A stretch of DNA of 64,000 nucleotides from Chloroflexota bacterium (GTDB taxonomy: Bacteria; Chloroflexota; Anaerolineae; Anaerolineales; Anaerolineaceae). Positions 24,785 through 33,453 of this stretch are shown in pieces; position 1 is the first letter of the stretch; every line of letters begins with the position of its first letter. The translations under genes were made by a program, and so were the position numbers. The notes below the pieces were generated by a model. It ran no database searches, was not told the DNA's origin, and saw only the letters and a program-made list of their open reading frames with translations. The DNA is taken from assembly GCA_023381565.1 (NCBI GenBank), contig JAMCRR010000197.1, positions 82,811-146,810 of the forward strand. The letters run 5' to 3'.

Positions 24785-25510
24785 ATGTACCTCGAACCGC
24801 CTGAAAAGGTATCTCAAGAACAGATTACCCTGGATGTCCGGGAAATCGAGCCGCTGCTCCAGGCGCCTCCTATGGATGTTCCGGCCTGGCCGGGAGCCAT
24901 GATTACCTTGAAAGATGGCCGCAAAATGTATATCCGGGAGGCTAAGCTTAGCGAAGCCCCCATGATGATGGAATACATGAAGAAGGTCATGGAGAGCGAC
25001 CACGATTTCTACGACGTGGTAGGGGCGCGGGTGTATGCTGAGATCGTGGGCTGGTACCGAAAACGCCTCAAAGATCCCTATGTGTTGCTGGGCTTGATCG
25101 ACGGTTTATGGGTAGGTTTCGCCAACGGGCGCCTGCAGAACGCCGATATCAACATCAGCCTGCACACCATGGCGTTGGCGCGCGGTGGGCGCATTGGCGC
25201 GGTGATGTACTACGCCAAAGCCTATTACGGGTTCGAAATCCTGGGCAACAAAGAGTGGTGGGCCACCTATGAGAGTTATAATGGCTGGCACCGCTGGGGC
25301 CTGGGAATGGCCCAACCGAGCTACCCGTGGCCTGAGTACCAGCACGAGCTGGGCGGCGCCCGGGTGTATTATGTGACCAAGAAATACTGGGATACGACGG
25401 TGAAGCAATACGTGCGCCAGATGGTCGGCGCCGACCTCGTTTTCGATGTGCCGGATGAGATCATCAAAGCGAATGAAGTAATGCACCCTCCGGAGGAAGT
25501 CCTGGTATAA
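24785..25510 (+). CDS. GNAT-like protein of unknown function, copy B
   Basis: 241 residues, the same length as the protein at 664-1389 and very similar along its whole length; the stretch EKVSQEQITLDVREIEPLLQ near the start is identical. The central DGRKMYIREAKL and RGGRIG elements again suggest a GNAT-like fold, by eye only. It follows the cyclase gene after 32 bases with GAGGAG upstream, so the two are probably cotranscribed. A role with the cyclase product, for example acyl transfer or ligand sensing, is possible but unproven. Confidence 0.75.
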   Translation: MYLEPPEKVSQEQITLDVREIEPLLQAPPMDVPAWPGAMITLKDGRKMYIREAKLSEAPMMMEYMKKVMESDHDFYDVVGARVYAEIVGWYRKRLKDPYVLLGLIDGLWVGFANGRLQNADINISLHTMALARGGRIGAVMYYAKAYYGFEILGNKEWWATYESYNGWHRWGLGMAQPSYPWPEYQHELGGARVYYVTKKYWDTTVKQYVRQMVGADLVFDVPDEIIKANEVMHPPEEVLV

Positions 25511-25534
25511 CGCCTGGCTGCAGGAAGGAGATTT

Positions 25535-25566
25535 GGGGGAGCCGGCATCCAGCCGCTCCCCCTTTT
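25535..25566 (+). terminator. Intrinsic terminator after the GNAT-like gene copy B
   Basis: GGGGGAGC (25535-25542) pairs perfectly with GCTCCCCC (25555-25562), followed directly by TTTT. It is one of the clearest terminators in the window. xdhC begins only 10 bases later, so xdhC depends on readthrough. Confidence 0.78.
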
Positions 25567-25576
25567 GATTGATCCG

Positions 25577-26626
25577 ATGAAACACATCTTTTACGATATC
25601 CAAAGTTTGTTCGACCAGCAGGAATGTTTCGCTCTGGCGACGATCCTCGAACGAGCCGGGTCAGCGCCGCGTGGAGTTGGAGCCCGGATGGCGATCCGGC
25701 AAGGGGGAGGAATTATAGGGACAATCGGCGGTGGCCTGCTTGAGGCGGAGGTGATCCAGCTGGGGCAGGAGATCCTGCAAAAGGGGACGGCTTCCTTGCG
25801 CTCGTACCATTTCAACGCCAAACAGGCGGGGGATGCCGGCATGCTCTGCGGCGGTCAGGTGCGGGTATTGGTGCAGCGTATGGATGGAAATGACTCAGAG
25901 CAGGGCGGGATCTTTGCGGAGCTCACGCGAGCGTTGAAATCAGGCCGCAAAGCCTGGCTGGTCACCGAGATAGAGGGAGAGGATGGCGATCGGGATATTC
26001 GCATAGCCCAAGGGGTGGGAGTTGAGGATGGGTCTGTGACTGGCGGGCTGCAGGTGGGCGGTCCGGAATTAAAAGAAACGCTAATGGGGACCTGGAGCCG
26101 CGGTCCGGAATGGGTAGACTTGCAGGGCCACCGCTTGCTGATCGAGCCGGTGCGCAGCCAGGATACGGTCTATATTTTCGGAGCCGGGCATATTTCACAG
26201 ATGCTGGCCCCACTTACTACCTGGGTCGGTTTTCGGACCGTCGTTCTGGATGACCGCGCAGATTTTGCCTGCCAGGAGCGCTTCGCCACCGCTGATCAGA
26301 TCGAAGTTGTGAACTCCTTTGACCGCGCTTTTGAAGGCCTCGAGATCGGTGAAGATAGCTACCTGGTGATCGTCACCCGCGGGCACATGGACGACCGGAC
26401 CGTGCTGGCGCAGGCGCTGCACACCGGCGCCGGGTATATCGGGATGATCGGCAGCCAGCGTAAACGCGACCTGATCTACCGCTCGCTGCTAGAAGAAGGC
26501 GTGGAAGCGCACGATCTGGCTCGCGTGCGTTCGCCAATCGGGATCGATATCCATGCCGAAACGCCGGAGGAGATCGCCATCAGCATCCTGGCGGAGCTGA
26601 TCAAAGCCAGGGCGGAAAGAGGGTAG
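25577..26626 (+). CDS. xdhC: XdhC/CoxI-family Mo-hydroxylase maturation factor
   Basis: 349 residues from ATG 25577; no strong ribosome site is visible, and a TTG at 25565 is the alternative. The N-terminal domain has GSAPRGVGARMAI and IGTIGGGLLEAEV. The C-terminal Rossmann domain has YIFGAGHISQ (about residues 199-208), TRGHMDD and GMIGSQRKRD, followed by SPIGIDIHAETPEEIA. XdhC proteins bind the Mo cofactor, help insert its sulfido ligand and load it into xanthine dehydrogenase-type enzymes. One copy probably serves both Mo hydroxylases of the window. Its position right after a terminator suggests low expression. Confidence 0.92.
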   Translation: MKHIFYDIQSLFDQQECFALATILERAGSAPRGVGARMAIRQGGGIIGTIGGGLLEAEVIQLGQEILQKGTASLRSYHFNAKQAGDAGMLCGGQVRVLVQRMDGNDSEQGGIFAELTRALKSGRKAWLVTEIEGEDGDRDIRIAQGVGVEDGSVTGGLQVGGPELKETLMGTWSRGPEWVDLQGHRLLIEPVRSQDTVYIFGAGHISQMLAPLTTWVGFRTVVLDDRADFACQERFATADQIEVVNSFDRAFEGLEIGEDSYLVIVTRGHMDDRTVLAQALHTGAGYIGMIGSQRKRDLIYRSLLEEGVEAHDLARVRSPIGIDIHAETPEEIAISILAELIKARAERG

Positions 26627-26631
26627 GTGTA

Positions 26632-26680
26632 AGACAAGCTTGAAGCTTGTCTGCGTGTAGGAAAAGTATCTAACTTTTCC
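26632..26680. repeat. Two tandem short hairpins between convergent xdhC and panC
   Basis: The first is a 21-base near-palindrome, AGACAAGCTT-G-AAGCTTGTCT (26632-26652). The second pairs GGAAAAGT (26660-26667) with ACTTTTCC (26673-26680). Each can act in both directions, so they could terminate both convergent transcripts. Their simple palindromic form also resembles dispersed intergenic repeats; copies elsewhere in the genome would settle that. Confidence 0.5.
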
Positions 26681-26702
26681 AGGGTTAAGAGGAAATCTTG
26701 CC

Positions 26703-27545
26703 CTACATGGATTCGCCTAAAATGGCATTGTCGATCAACCTGGTGCGACCGATCTTTACGGCTAACAGCACGAGCTCGCCGCCGGAAAGCCGGTCGCGCG
26801 TGCGGAACGTCTCCGGATCGACAATGGCGATATATTGGATGTTTGCCAGGGGTTCCCGGTCGAATATCTCCTGCATGGCTGCGCGTACAATCTCGGCCCG
26901 AGTTTCTCCAGATCTTACTGCGGCCTGAGCCGCGAGGAGGGAACGGTACAAGACTGTCGCAGCCTGCCGTTCCTCGACGTTCAGGTAGACGTTCCGGCTC
27001 GACATTGCCAGGCCGTCTGGCTCGCGCGCGATCGGGCAAATGACGATCTCTATCGGGAAATTAAGGTCGCGGACCATACGGCCGATCACGGCAGCCTGCT
27101 GGGCATCCTTCTGCCCAAAATATGCTTTTTGCGGCTGGACCGCGTTGAAGAGCTTGGAGACCACGGTGGTCACCCCGCGGAAATGCCCGGGTCGCAGCGC
27201 CCCTTCCAACGGTGCGGTCAAATCATCGACGGAAACCCATGTCTGAAAACCGGGCGGGTACATTTCGTCTGCCGAGGGCGACCAGACCAAGTCGACATGA
27301 GCTTCTTCGAGGAGAGCGAGGTCGCGCTGCAGGTTGCGCGGGTACGATGCCAGGTCTTCAGATGGCCCAAACTGCGTTGGGTTAACGAAAATGCTGACTA
27401 CTACACTGGCGCAAGCTGCGCGAGCCTGGCGCACAAGGGATAGATGCCCTTCGTGCAGGTAGCCCATGGTGGGCACAAATCCCACCGGAGCCGGAAGCTG
27501 TGCTCGAGCCTGGCGGAGATCATCCAGGGAAATCACGGTTTTCAT
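26703..27545 (-). CDS. panC: Pantothenate synthetase
   Basis: 280 residues, the usual length. It joins pantoate and beta-alanine with ATP to make pantothenate. The nucleotidyl-transferase signature PTMGYLHEGHLSLV is at about residues 25-38, with QKDAQQAAVI at about 150 and a SSRN-type KMSKS-like loop (AMSSRNVYL) near residue 183. It overlaps panE by four bases (27542-27545), so it is translationally coupled. It is the last gene of the panB-panE-panC operon; panD is not in the window. Confidence 0.97.
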   Translation of the reverse strand: MKTVISLDDLRQARAQLPAPVGFVPTMGYLHEGHLSLVRQARAACASVVVSIFVNPTQFGPSEDLASYPRNLQRDLALLEEAHVDLVWSPSADEMYPPGFQTWVSVDDLTAPLEGALRPGHFRGVTTVVSKLFNAVQPQKAYFGQKDAQQAAVIGRMVRDLNFPIEIVICPIAREPDGLAMSSRNVYLNVEERQAATVLYRSLLAAQAAVRSGETRAEIVRAAMQEIFDREPLANIQYIAIVDPETFRTRDRLSGGELVLLAVKIGRTRLIDNAILGESM

Positions 27546-28465
27546 GGTGTGGTAATTCTTTGCAGCTCAACTTTGGATCTGATTAGCTGCCAGAGCAGGC
27601 GGTTGGCCGGAGCCGAAACTCCGAGCGTTTCTCCCGTGAGTACGATAGCTCCGTTAATGGCGTCGATTTCAGTGGGAGCCTCGCGGCGCAGATCCTGAAC
27701 CATCGAGGAAATATTGCCGGCGGTTTGTTCCAATACGGTATCGACCATGCGAATCGTTTCATCTGGCGAGAGAGGGATACCTTTATGTCCGGCTACGTCG
27801 ATCGTCTCGCGGATGACCGAGTGGATCAATTCCATAGCAGCGGGAGATTGGCGCAGCTGGCCATTGGTGGCGTCGAGCAGGGCGCTCAGCGGATTGATCG
27901 CCGCGTTCGCTGCCAGCTTGCGCCATACCACCCTTTGCAGGTCAGGCTCGATCTGTACCCCGAACCCTGCCCGGCGTAAGATCGCTTCCCATTCGCCAAT
28001 CCGAGAACGCTCGCCAAGGTTGACCAATCCTTGCCCCTGCGAGCGGACAATCCCCGGAGCGACGAGCGCAGCCCCCAGGGTCACCGTTCCGGCAGCCACG
28101 CGTGCTTCTCCCAGGGCGTCGGTTAATATTTCGACATTTCCCAGGCCATTCTGCAAGGTGAGCGCCAGCCCGGTAGGGCTCAGGATGTGCGCCAACTGTC
28201 CGGCGGCTCTCTCAGTCTGCCAGGTTTTAACAAGGACCAGAGCCATCTTGGATTCATGGCACTCGTCCGGGTTATCGGTGGCGCGCACGGGGAAAGATTG
28301 CAATTCGCCGTTCAGGCCAATTACGCGGATACCGTTCTCCTGCAGCGCGTGAATGCCTTCACGCCAGGTTCCCAGCAAGGTGACCGGCAAACCGACCGCG
28401 GAAAAACGGGCGCCAAATATGCAGGCTAATGCGCCAGTGCCTGCAATCAAGATCTCCTCGACCAT
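27542..28465 (-). CDS. panE: 2-Dehydropantoate 2-reductase (ketopantoate reductase)
   Basis: 307 residues. The N-terminal Rossmann loop GTGALACIFGARFSAVG (about residues 8-24) binds NADPH. LQNGLGN at about 110-116 and a conserved Lys near residue 187 in WRKLAANAAINPLSAL match the family. It reduces ketopantoate to pantoate, the step between PanB and PanC. It starts five bases after panB and overlaps panC, making a compact three-gene pantothenate operon. Confidence 0.95.
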   Translation of the reverse strand: MVEEILIAGTGALACIFGARFSAVGLPVTLLGTWREGIHALQENGIRVIGLNGELQSFPVRATDNPDECHESKMALVLVKTWQTERAAGQLAHILSPTGLALTLQNGLGNVEILTDALGEARVAAGTVTLGAALVAPGIVRSQGQGLVNLGERSRIGEWEAILRRAGFGVQIEPDLQRVVWRKLAANAAINPLSALLDATNGQLRQSPAAMELIHSVIRETIDVAGHKGIPLSPDETIRMVDTVLEQTAGNISSMVQDLRREAPTEIDAINGAIVLTGETLGVSAPANRLLWQLIRSKVELQRITTP

Positions 28466-28469
28466 TCCC

Positions 28470-29354
28470 TTATTCCCTGAGCTCTTTCAGCAGGGTCTCC
28501 CACTCCTCATCCGGCATCTCGACGGTGTGTTCGCTGGCGGGGAAACTTCCTGCTTCCACGTCTTCTTTATAAGCCGAGAAAGCGCGCATCATCTCCTGGT
28601 ATAAATTCGCATACCTCTTGACGAATTTGGGAGTAAAACGTTCGAACAGCCCGAGCATATCGTGGGTGACCAGTACCTGACCATCGCAGCCGGCGCCGGC
28701 CCCGATACCAATGGTGGGTATGGACAGCTTTTGTGAGATGAGAGCGGCCAGGCGAGCGGGGACAGATTCCAGGACGATGCCGAAGCAGCCCGCGTCTTGC
28801 AAGATGAGCGCATCTTCCAGAAGCCCACGGGCAGGCTGGGCAGATAATCCCTGGGGGAGGAAACCACCAAACTGGCGCACGCTCTGCGGGGTCAACCCCA
28901 GATGCCCCATTACCGGAATTCCCGTGGCGACGATCCGGCGTATGGTTTCAGCGCGCTCGCGCCCTCCCTCGAGCTTCACGGCATCCATACCAGCTTCTTG
29001 CAGGAACCGGCCTGCGTTGCGCACGGCTTCATTGTCCGATACCTGGAAGGAGAGAAACGGCATATCGCCGATCAGCAAGGCATACCGCACGCCCCTGGCG
29101 ACCGCTTTACAGTGGTGTAGCATATCATCTATGGTCACTGGAAGGGTGGTCTCATATCCCAAAACGACCATCCCCAGCGAATCACCCACCAGAATAGAAT
29201 CTAAACCGGCCTGGTCGAGGGCGACGGCCGTCTGGAAATCGTAGGCGGTGAGCATAGAGATCCGTTCGCCGTGCTGTTTCTTCAGGCGAAAGGTGCGTGT
29301 AGTAACCTTTTTGCGTTTTTGGGATTGAGAAGATTCGATCGGAGTGGTGGACAT
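28470..29354 (-). CDS. panB: 3-Methyl-2-oxobutanoate hydroxymethyltransferase
   Basis: 294 residues; typical members have about 265-285, with an N-terminal polar extension here. It makes ketopantoate from alpha-ketoisovalerate and methylene-tetrahydrofolate. Key motifs are MLTAYDFQTA, ILVGDSLGMVVLG (Mg-binding Asp) and GHLGLTPQSV, plus IGIGAGAGCDGQVLV. It is the first gene of panB-panE-panC and faces padR across a short divergent promoter region. The folate cofactor is linked to folD at 33454. Confidence 0.97.
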   Translation of the reverse strand: MSTTPIESSQSQKRKKVTTRTFRLKKQHGERISMLTAYDFQTAVALDQAGLDSILVGDSLGMVVLGYETTLPVTIDDMLHHCKAVARGVRYALLIGDMPFLSFQVSDNEAVRNAGRFLQEAGMDAVKLEGGRERAETIRRIVATGIPVMGHLGLTPQSVRQFGGFLPQGLSAQPARGLLEDALILQDAGCFGIVLESVPARLAALISQKLSIPTIGIGAGAGCDGQVLVTHDMLGLFERFTPKFVKRYANLYQEMMRAFSAYKEDVEAGSFPASEHTVEMPDEEWETLLKELRE

Positions 29355-29370
29355 GAGTAGTTCCTCGAAG

Positions 29371-29408
29371 TGATTATATCCTTATTTGAGGGATCTTTGA
29401 TATAATCA
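29371..29408. promoter_or_regulatory. Inverted-repeat operator with overlapping TATAAT in the panB/padR divergent region
   Basis: TGATTATATC (29371-29380) and GATATAATCA (29399-29408) form a perfect 10-base inverted repeat with an 18-base spacer, 37 bases before the padR start. TATAAT at 29401-29406 lies inside the right arm, so a bound regulator would block the padR-modAB promoter. PadR proteins bind such dyads and often control their own genes. The same site may also affect panB. Confidence 0.6.
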
Positions 29409-29444
29409 AGCATACTTATTTAATGATTATTCGGATGGTGGGTA

Positions 29445-30044
29445 ATGAGCCCGATGGTACGCACGCCTCTTTCGATTGAGCTGGCTTTGTTGGGATTATT
29501 TCGTAGCCGGCCTCGTTATGGATACGAAATTCACCACCAGTTAACCCAGCCTACCGGCCTGGGATTGATCTGGAGGCTGAAACAAAGCCAATTGTATGCC
29601 CTGCTCGACCGGTTGGAAGGGGAGGGATTATTAGAAGCCAGGTTAGAGCAGCAAGAGTCTCGCCCGCCGCGGAAAATCTTCAAATTAACCGAGCAGGGAT
29701 TGAGCGCTTTTCTGGAATGGCTGCAATCTCCGGTTCCTCACGGGCGGATGCTGCGGCAGGAGTTCCTGGCAAAGCTGTACTTTGCTCGCAACGAGCCGGC
29801 TCCATCAGCTCGCCTTCTGCTGGAGGCACAGCGCCAGGCATGCAGAGATTGGCTGGGGTCCCTGAAAAAGCAAGCCGAAAGCCTTTCGAGCGAGCGTAAG
29901 TATGATTGGCTGGTTTGCCAGTACCGCATCCGGCAAAGCGAGGCAGTCCTTCCCTGGCTCGACCTCTGCGAAAAAACCTTATTGGATGCGACAATTTACT
30001 CAGGTCAAAGTGAAAATCTGCTCGAAGCAGACATAACAAAATGA
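29445..30044 (+). CDS. PadR-family transcriptional regulator
   Basis: 199 residues. The N-terminal winged helix (about 8-85) has LALLGLFRSRPRYGYEIHHQL and SQLYALLDRLEGEGLL, both PadR hallmarks, and ends in a beta wing with PPRKIFKLTEQG. The C-terminal 100 residues are helical and probably dimerise or bind a ligand. Its last four bases overlap modA (ATGA), so it is coupled to the molybdate genes, and a strong dyad lies upstream. It could sense molybdate or a nucleobase; the ligand is not known. Confidence 0.9.
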   Translation: MSPMVRTPLSIELALLGLFRSRPRYGYEIHHQLTQPTGLGLIWRLKQSQLYALLDRLEGEGLLEARLEQQESRPPRKIFKLTEQGLSAFLEWLQSPVPHGRMLRQEFLAKLYFARNEPAPSARLLLEAQRQACRDWLGSLKKQAESLSSERKYDWLVCQYRIRQSEAVLPWLDLCEKTLLDATIYSGQSENLLEADITK

Positions 30045-30907
30045 AGGGATTATTCAGAGCCAGTTTATTCGCATTAATCATGGTCTTTGTCGTTGGCTGC
30101 ACGCCTGGTACCGTGAGGGCAATTTCTGGGGTAGCCGGCGGAACACAAGACCCCAGGTCCGCTGCTGCTGCCTCCAGCATTCCTGTGCATCCGGCAACAC
30201 TCACCGTGTTGGCCGCGGCTTCTCTCACCGAGCCTTTCACGGAAATCGGGGATGAGTTCGAAGCCCTCCATCCCGGCATGACCATCCAGTTCAATTTTGC
30301 CGGTTCCCAACAACTCTCCCAGCAGATAGCTGAGGGTGCTCCCGCGGATATCTTTGCCAGCGCCAATCAGACCCAGATGGATGTGGCCATTCAAGCAGGA
30401 GGAGTTAAGCCGGGAACTGCCCATGTCTTTGTCCACAACCGCCTGGTAGTCATTCTTCCTAAGGGGAATCCGGGCCAGATCCACTCACTTCAAGATCTGG
30501 CAAAACCAGGACTAGAAATCATCCTGGCAGCAAATGCTGTCCCTGTAGGCCAATACAGCCTGGAATTCCTGCAGAAAGCCAGCCAATCCCCTGCATTTGG
30601 TCCTGCTTTTGAGGCAGACGTCTTGAAAAACGTGGTCTCTTATGAAGAGAATGTGCAGGCGATAGTCACGAAGATTGCTCTGGGTGAAGGAGATGCGGGG
30701 ATCGTGTACACCAGCGATGTACAGAAAGCCGATTCGGATATCTCTCTGACTATCCCCGACGCTTTGAACGTGATTGCCAGTTACCCAATTGCTGCCATAA
30801 CCTACAGCAAGCACATTGACCAGGCGAACTCCCTGATCGAATTTATATTATCCGCACAAGGCCAATCCATTCTTGAGAAGTACGGGTTTATCCCTGCCGC
30901 TTCCTGA
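30041..30907 (+). CDS. modA: Molybdate ABC transporter substrate-binding lipoprotein
   Basis: 288 residues with a lipoprotein signal: a hydrophobic helix ending in VVGC, Cys at residue 20. The mature part starts its binding fold with LTVLAAASLTEPF (about residues 52-64), and has AGSQQLSQQI, GAPADIFASAN and VSYEENVQAIVTKIALGEGDAGIVY, all strong ModA motifs. It binds molybdate or tungstate outside the cell. The Mo supply fits the two Mo hydroxylases nearby. It overlaps padR by four bases and precedes modB. Confidence 0.95.
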   Translation: MKGLFRASLFALIMVFVVGCTPGTVRAISGVAGGTQDPRSAAAASSIPVHPATLTVLAAASLTEPFTEIGDEFEALHPGMTIQFNFAGSQQLSQQIAEGAPADIFASANQTQMDVAIQAGGVKPGTAHVFVHNRLVVILPKGNPGQIHSLQDLAKPGLEIILAANAVPVGQYSLEFLQKASQSPAFGPAFEADVLKNVVSYEENVQAIVTKIALGEGDAGIVYTSDVQKADSDISLTIPDALNVIASYPIAAITYSKHIDQANSLIEFILSAQGQSILEKYGFIPAAS

Positions 30908-30924
30908 GGATAGCCGGATTCTGT

Positions 30925-31809
30925 ATGGCTGCGAAAAGACTCACTCCTCAATTGATCAAAGAACTCAGGCAGGTCGAGGGACCCGAAGATCAGGATGCAG
31001 AAACCCGCTCTTTGCGGCGTTCCTGGCTGAAGAAGCAGCAGCAGAACCTGTGGCGCTGGTTGAGCATACCCATTTTGGCGTTCATTCTCCTGCCGCTGGG
31101 GACTTTGCTGCTGCGCATCCCACCAGGTGAATGGCTGGCCAACCTCAACCTGCTTCAGGTCCGAGAAGCATTCTTTTTAAGTTTAAGCACTACCCTGGTC
31201 ACTCTCGCCGTTACCATTATTTTTGGAACGCCGGTTGCCTATTGGCTGGCACGGAACAAGTCGATCCCTGGGCGCATCCTGGATAGTGTGATCGATCTGC
31301 CGACCGTATTGCCCCCCGCTGTAGCCGGGGTGGCCCTACTGCTGGCATTCGGGCGCAGGGGTTTGATGGGCGGGGTGTTCGACGCGGGAGGCATCCAGGT
31401 GGTTTTCACTCCCCTGGCGGTGATTATGGCCCAAACCTTTGTCGCTTCACCGTACTACATCCGGGCTGCGATGGTGGGCTTTACCGGCATTGAGGAAGAG
31501 CTGAAGCAGGCGGCGGCTCTGGATGGAGCCAACAATTGGGAAATCTTCCGCTTTATCGCCGCTCCTTTGGCTGCCTCTTCTGTGTTCAGCGGTGCGGTGA
31601 TGAGTTGGGCGCGCGCCCTGGGGGAATTTGGCGCCACGATTATCTTCGCCGGGAATTTCCCGGGCCGCACCCAGACCATGCCACTGGCAATTTATATGGG
31701 TTTCCAGCTCGATTTAAACGTAGCGCTGACCCTTTCCGTCACGCTGCTGCTGATCTCTTTTATCGTGCTGATGGTGGTCAAGGGCCTGCTGCACGGCGAG
31801 TGGAGATAG
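30925..31809 (+). CDS. modB: Molybdate ABC transporter permease
   Basis: 294 residues with about six hydrophobic helices. The EAA loop that contacts the ATPase reads ELKQAAALDGANNWEIFRFIAAPL (shortened here; about residues 192-215), and VLPPAVAGVALL and RALGEFGATIIFAGNFPG are typical ModB/CysT motifs. GAGGA precedes the ATG. The N-terminal 50 residues form a longer than usual cytoplasmic extension. No ATPase gene (modC) follows; the next gene is ugd on the opposite strand. The ATPase must be supplied from elsewhere. Confidence 0.93.
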   Translation: MAAKRLTPQLIKELRQVEGPEDQDAETRSLRRSWLKKQQQNLWRWLSIPILAFILLPLGTLLLRIPPGEWLANLNLLQVREAFFLSLSTTLVTLAVTIIFGTPVAYWLARNKSIPGRILDSVIDLPTVLPPAVAGVALLLAFGRRGLMGGVFDAGGIQVVFTPLAVIMAQTFVASPYYIRAAMVGFTGIEEELKQAAALDGANNWEIFRFIAAPLAASSVFSGAVMSWARALGEFGATIIFAGNFPGRTQTMPLAIYMGFQLDLNVALTLSVTLLLISFIVLMVVKGLLHGEWR

Positions 31810-31831
31810 CCTCCGCGAAAGTACGCCTGGG

Positions 31832-33148
31832 TTAATCGTGGTTGTTCACCAGACCCCTGCCGACCCCAAAGTAGGTGAAACCCATGGAGCGCAGCTTATC
31901 CGGGTCCCATTGGTTGCGCCCATCGACGAGCACCGGAGTGCGCATCAGCTCGTGCAGCCGGGCAAAGTCCAATTGCTTAAACTCATTCCACTCAGTCGCT
32001 AACACAAGGGCGTCTGCGCCGCGAGCCACCTCGTAAGGATTCTCGCACAGGTCCAGGCGCTTCATCATCCGGGCAGCGGCTCCCATCGCCTGGGGATCAT
32101 AGGCGCGCACGATCGCGCCTTCATTCTCTAACAGGTGAATCACCTCCAGGGCGGGGGCTTCGCGGATGTCGTCGGTATTGGGTTTGAAGGATAAGCCCAG
32201 GACGCCGATCACTTTTTCATTGAGGCTGCCCAGCGCCCGGCGCAGCCGCAGGACAACCCGGCGCCGCTGATTCCGGTTAATTTCCATGACTGCCTGTAGA
32301 AGCTGCGGGTGGGTGCCATGCAATACAGCCATGTGAGCGAGCGCTTTGACATCTTTGGGGAAGCAGCTGCCTCCCCACCCCAGGCCTGCATCCAGGAAGT
32401 CGTGCCCGATGCGGTGGTCGTAGCCCATCCCCAGGGCAACCTCGCTCACATCTGCGCCCATCTCTTCGCACATGTTGGCGATTTCATTAATGAAGGAGAT
32501 GCGTGTAGCCAGGAAAGCATTGGAAGCGTATTTGATCATCTCGGCGGTGCGCAGATCTGTGATGATGATCGGGCAGCGCAGGCTGAGGTAAAGTTGAGCC
32601 ACACTGCTGGCTGCATCATGGTCGAGCGATCCCAGGACAACCCGGTCGGGGCACATAAAATCGTTGATCGCCGACCCTTCACGCAAAAATTCTGGGTTGG
32701 AAACCACCGAAAACGCGAAAGGCTTATCGTTGCAGCGGCGGGTGATAATATCTGAAACCCAATCCCCGGTGCCGACCGGGACCGTAGATTTGTTGACCAC
32801 GATAATTGGATGATCGACCTCATCGGCGATCACTTCCGCGGCCGACCGGACGTATTGCAGGTCGGCTTCTCCATCCACGCCGGAAGGGGTTCCAACGGCG
32901 ACGAAGGCAAACTCGGCATTTTTCAAGGCTTCGCAATAATCGCATGTGAAGCTGATGCGCCCGCCGCGCACATTCTGGTCAACTAACTGTTTCAAGCCGG
33001 GTTCGTAGATTGGCATGATTCCCTGATTGAGCTTATCAATGCGGTCATGATCTACATCCATGCAGATGACGGTATTTCCCAGATCGGCGAAACACGCTCC
33101 GGTTACCAAACCTACATATCCGGTCCCGATCACGCAGATATTGCTCAT
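31832..33148 (-). CDS. ugd: UDP-glucose 6-dehydrogenase family protein
   Basis: 438 residues. The N-terminal NAD loop is [17 protein letters not shown] (about residues 7-23), and the catalytic Cys lies in [14 protein letters not shown] at about residue 263. It oxidises UDP-glucose or a related UDP-sugar to the uronate for envelope polysaccharides. The gene stands alone, with the modB 3' end convergent and folD divergent. It shows no link to the nucleobase island. Confidence 0.95.
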   Translation of the reverse strand: MSNICVIGTGYVGLVTGACFADLGNTVICMDVDHDRIDKLNQGIMPIYEPGLKQLVDQNVRGGRISFTCDYCEALKNAEFAFVAVGTPSGVDGEADLQYVRSAAEVIADEVDHPIIVVNKSTVPVGTGDWVSDIITRRCNDKPFAFSVVSNPEFLREGSAINDFMCPDRVVLGSLDHDAASSVAQLYLSLRCPIIITDLRTAEMIKYASNAFLATRISFINEIANMCEEMGADVSEVALGMGYDHRIGHDFLDAGLGWGGSCFPKDVKALAHMAVLHGTHPQLLQAVMEINRNQRRRVVLRLRRALGSLNEKVIGVLGLSFKPNTDDIREAPALEVIHLLENEGAIVRAYDPQAMGAAARMMKRLDLCENPYEVARGADALVLATEWNEFKQLDFARLHELMRTPVLVDGRNQWDPDKLRSMGFTYFGVGRGLVNNHD

Positions 33149-33453
33149 TGATTGTCCTCCAAGGGATAAGAGATGATCTTCATGGTTGGCCGGTGATTGG
33201 GCTAACCCAGGGTTAAATTGAGCACTTCAAGGAATAACCTTACAGGTTTCGATATTATACCGACAAATTTATCTTTTTGGGAAGCAGTCACAGACGGTTG
33301 AAATCGAGAGAAAGATGGAATAGCATTGGCCGCATTGCGCCAATTTTCACCAGTTTTAACCGCGTGCCTTGTGTCAGTACCATTGGGTTCTCTGTGGTAG
33401 GTGTATAATCCGAAAAGACACGCACCAATTCATATATACCATAGGAGTCTAGG
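33149..33453. promoter_or_regulatory. Divergent intergenic region between ugd and folD
   Basis: No gene is seen in these 305 bases. Toward folD there is a TATAAT at about 33406-33411, with TTGGGT 15 bases upstream, a sub-optimal spacing. A ribosome site TAGGAG precedes the folD ATG. The ugd side has TCCTTGGAGGA-type sequence next to its start (AAGGAGGACAAT on the coding strand). Confidence 0.4.
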
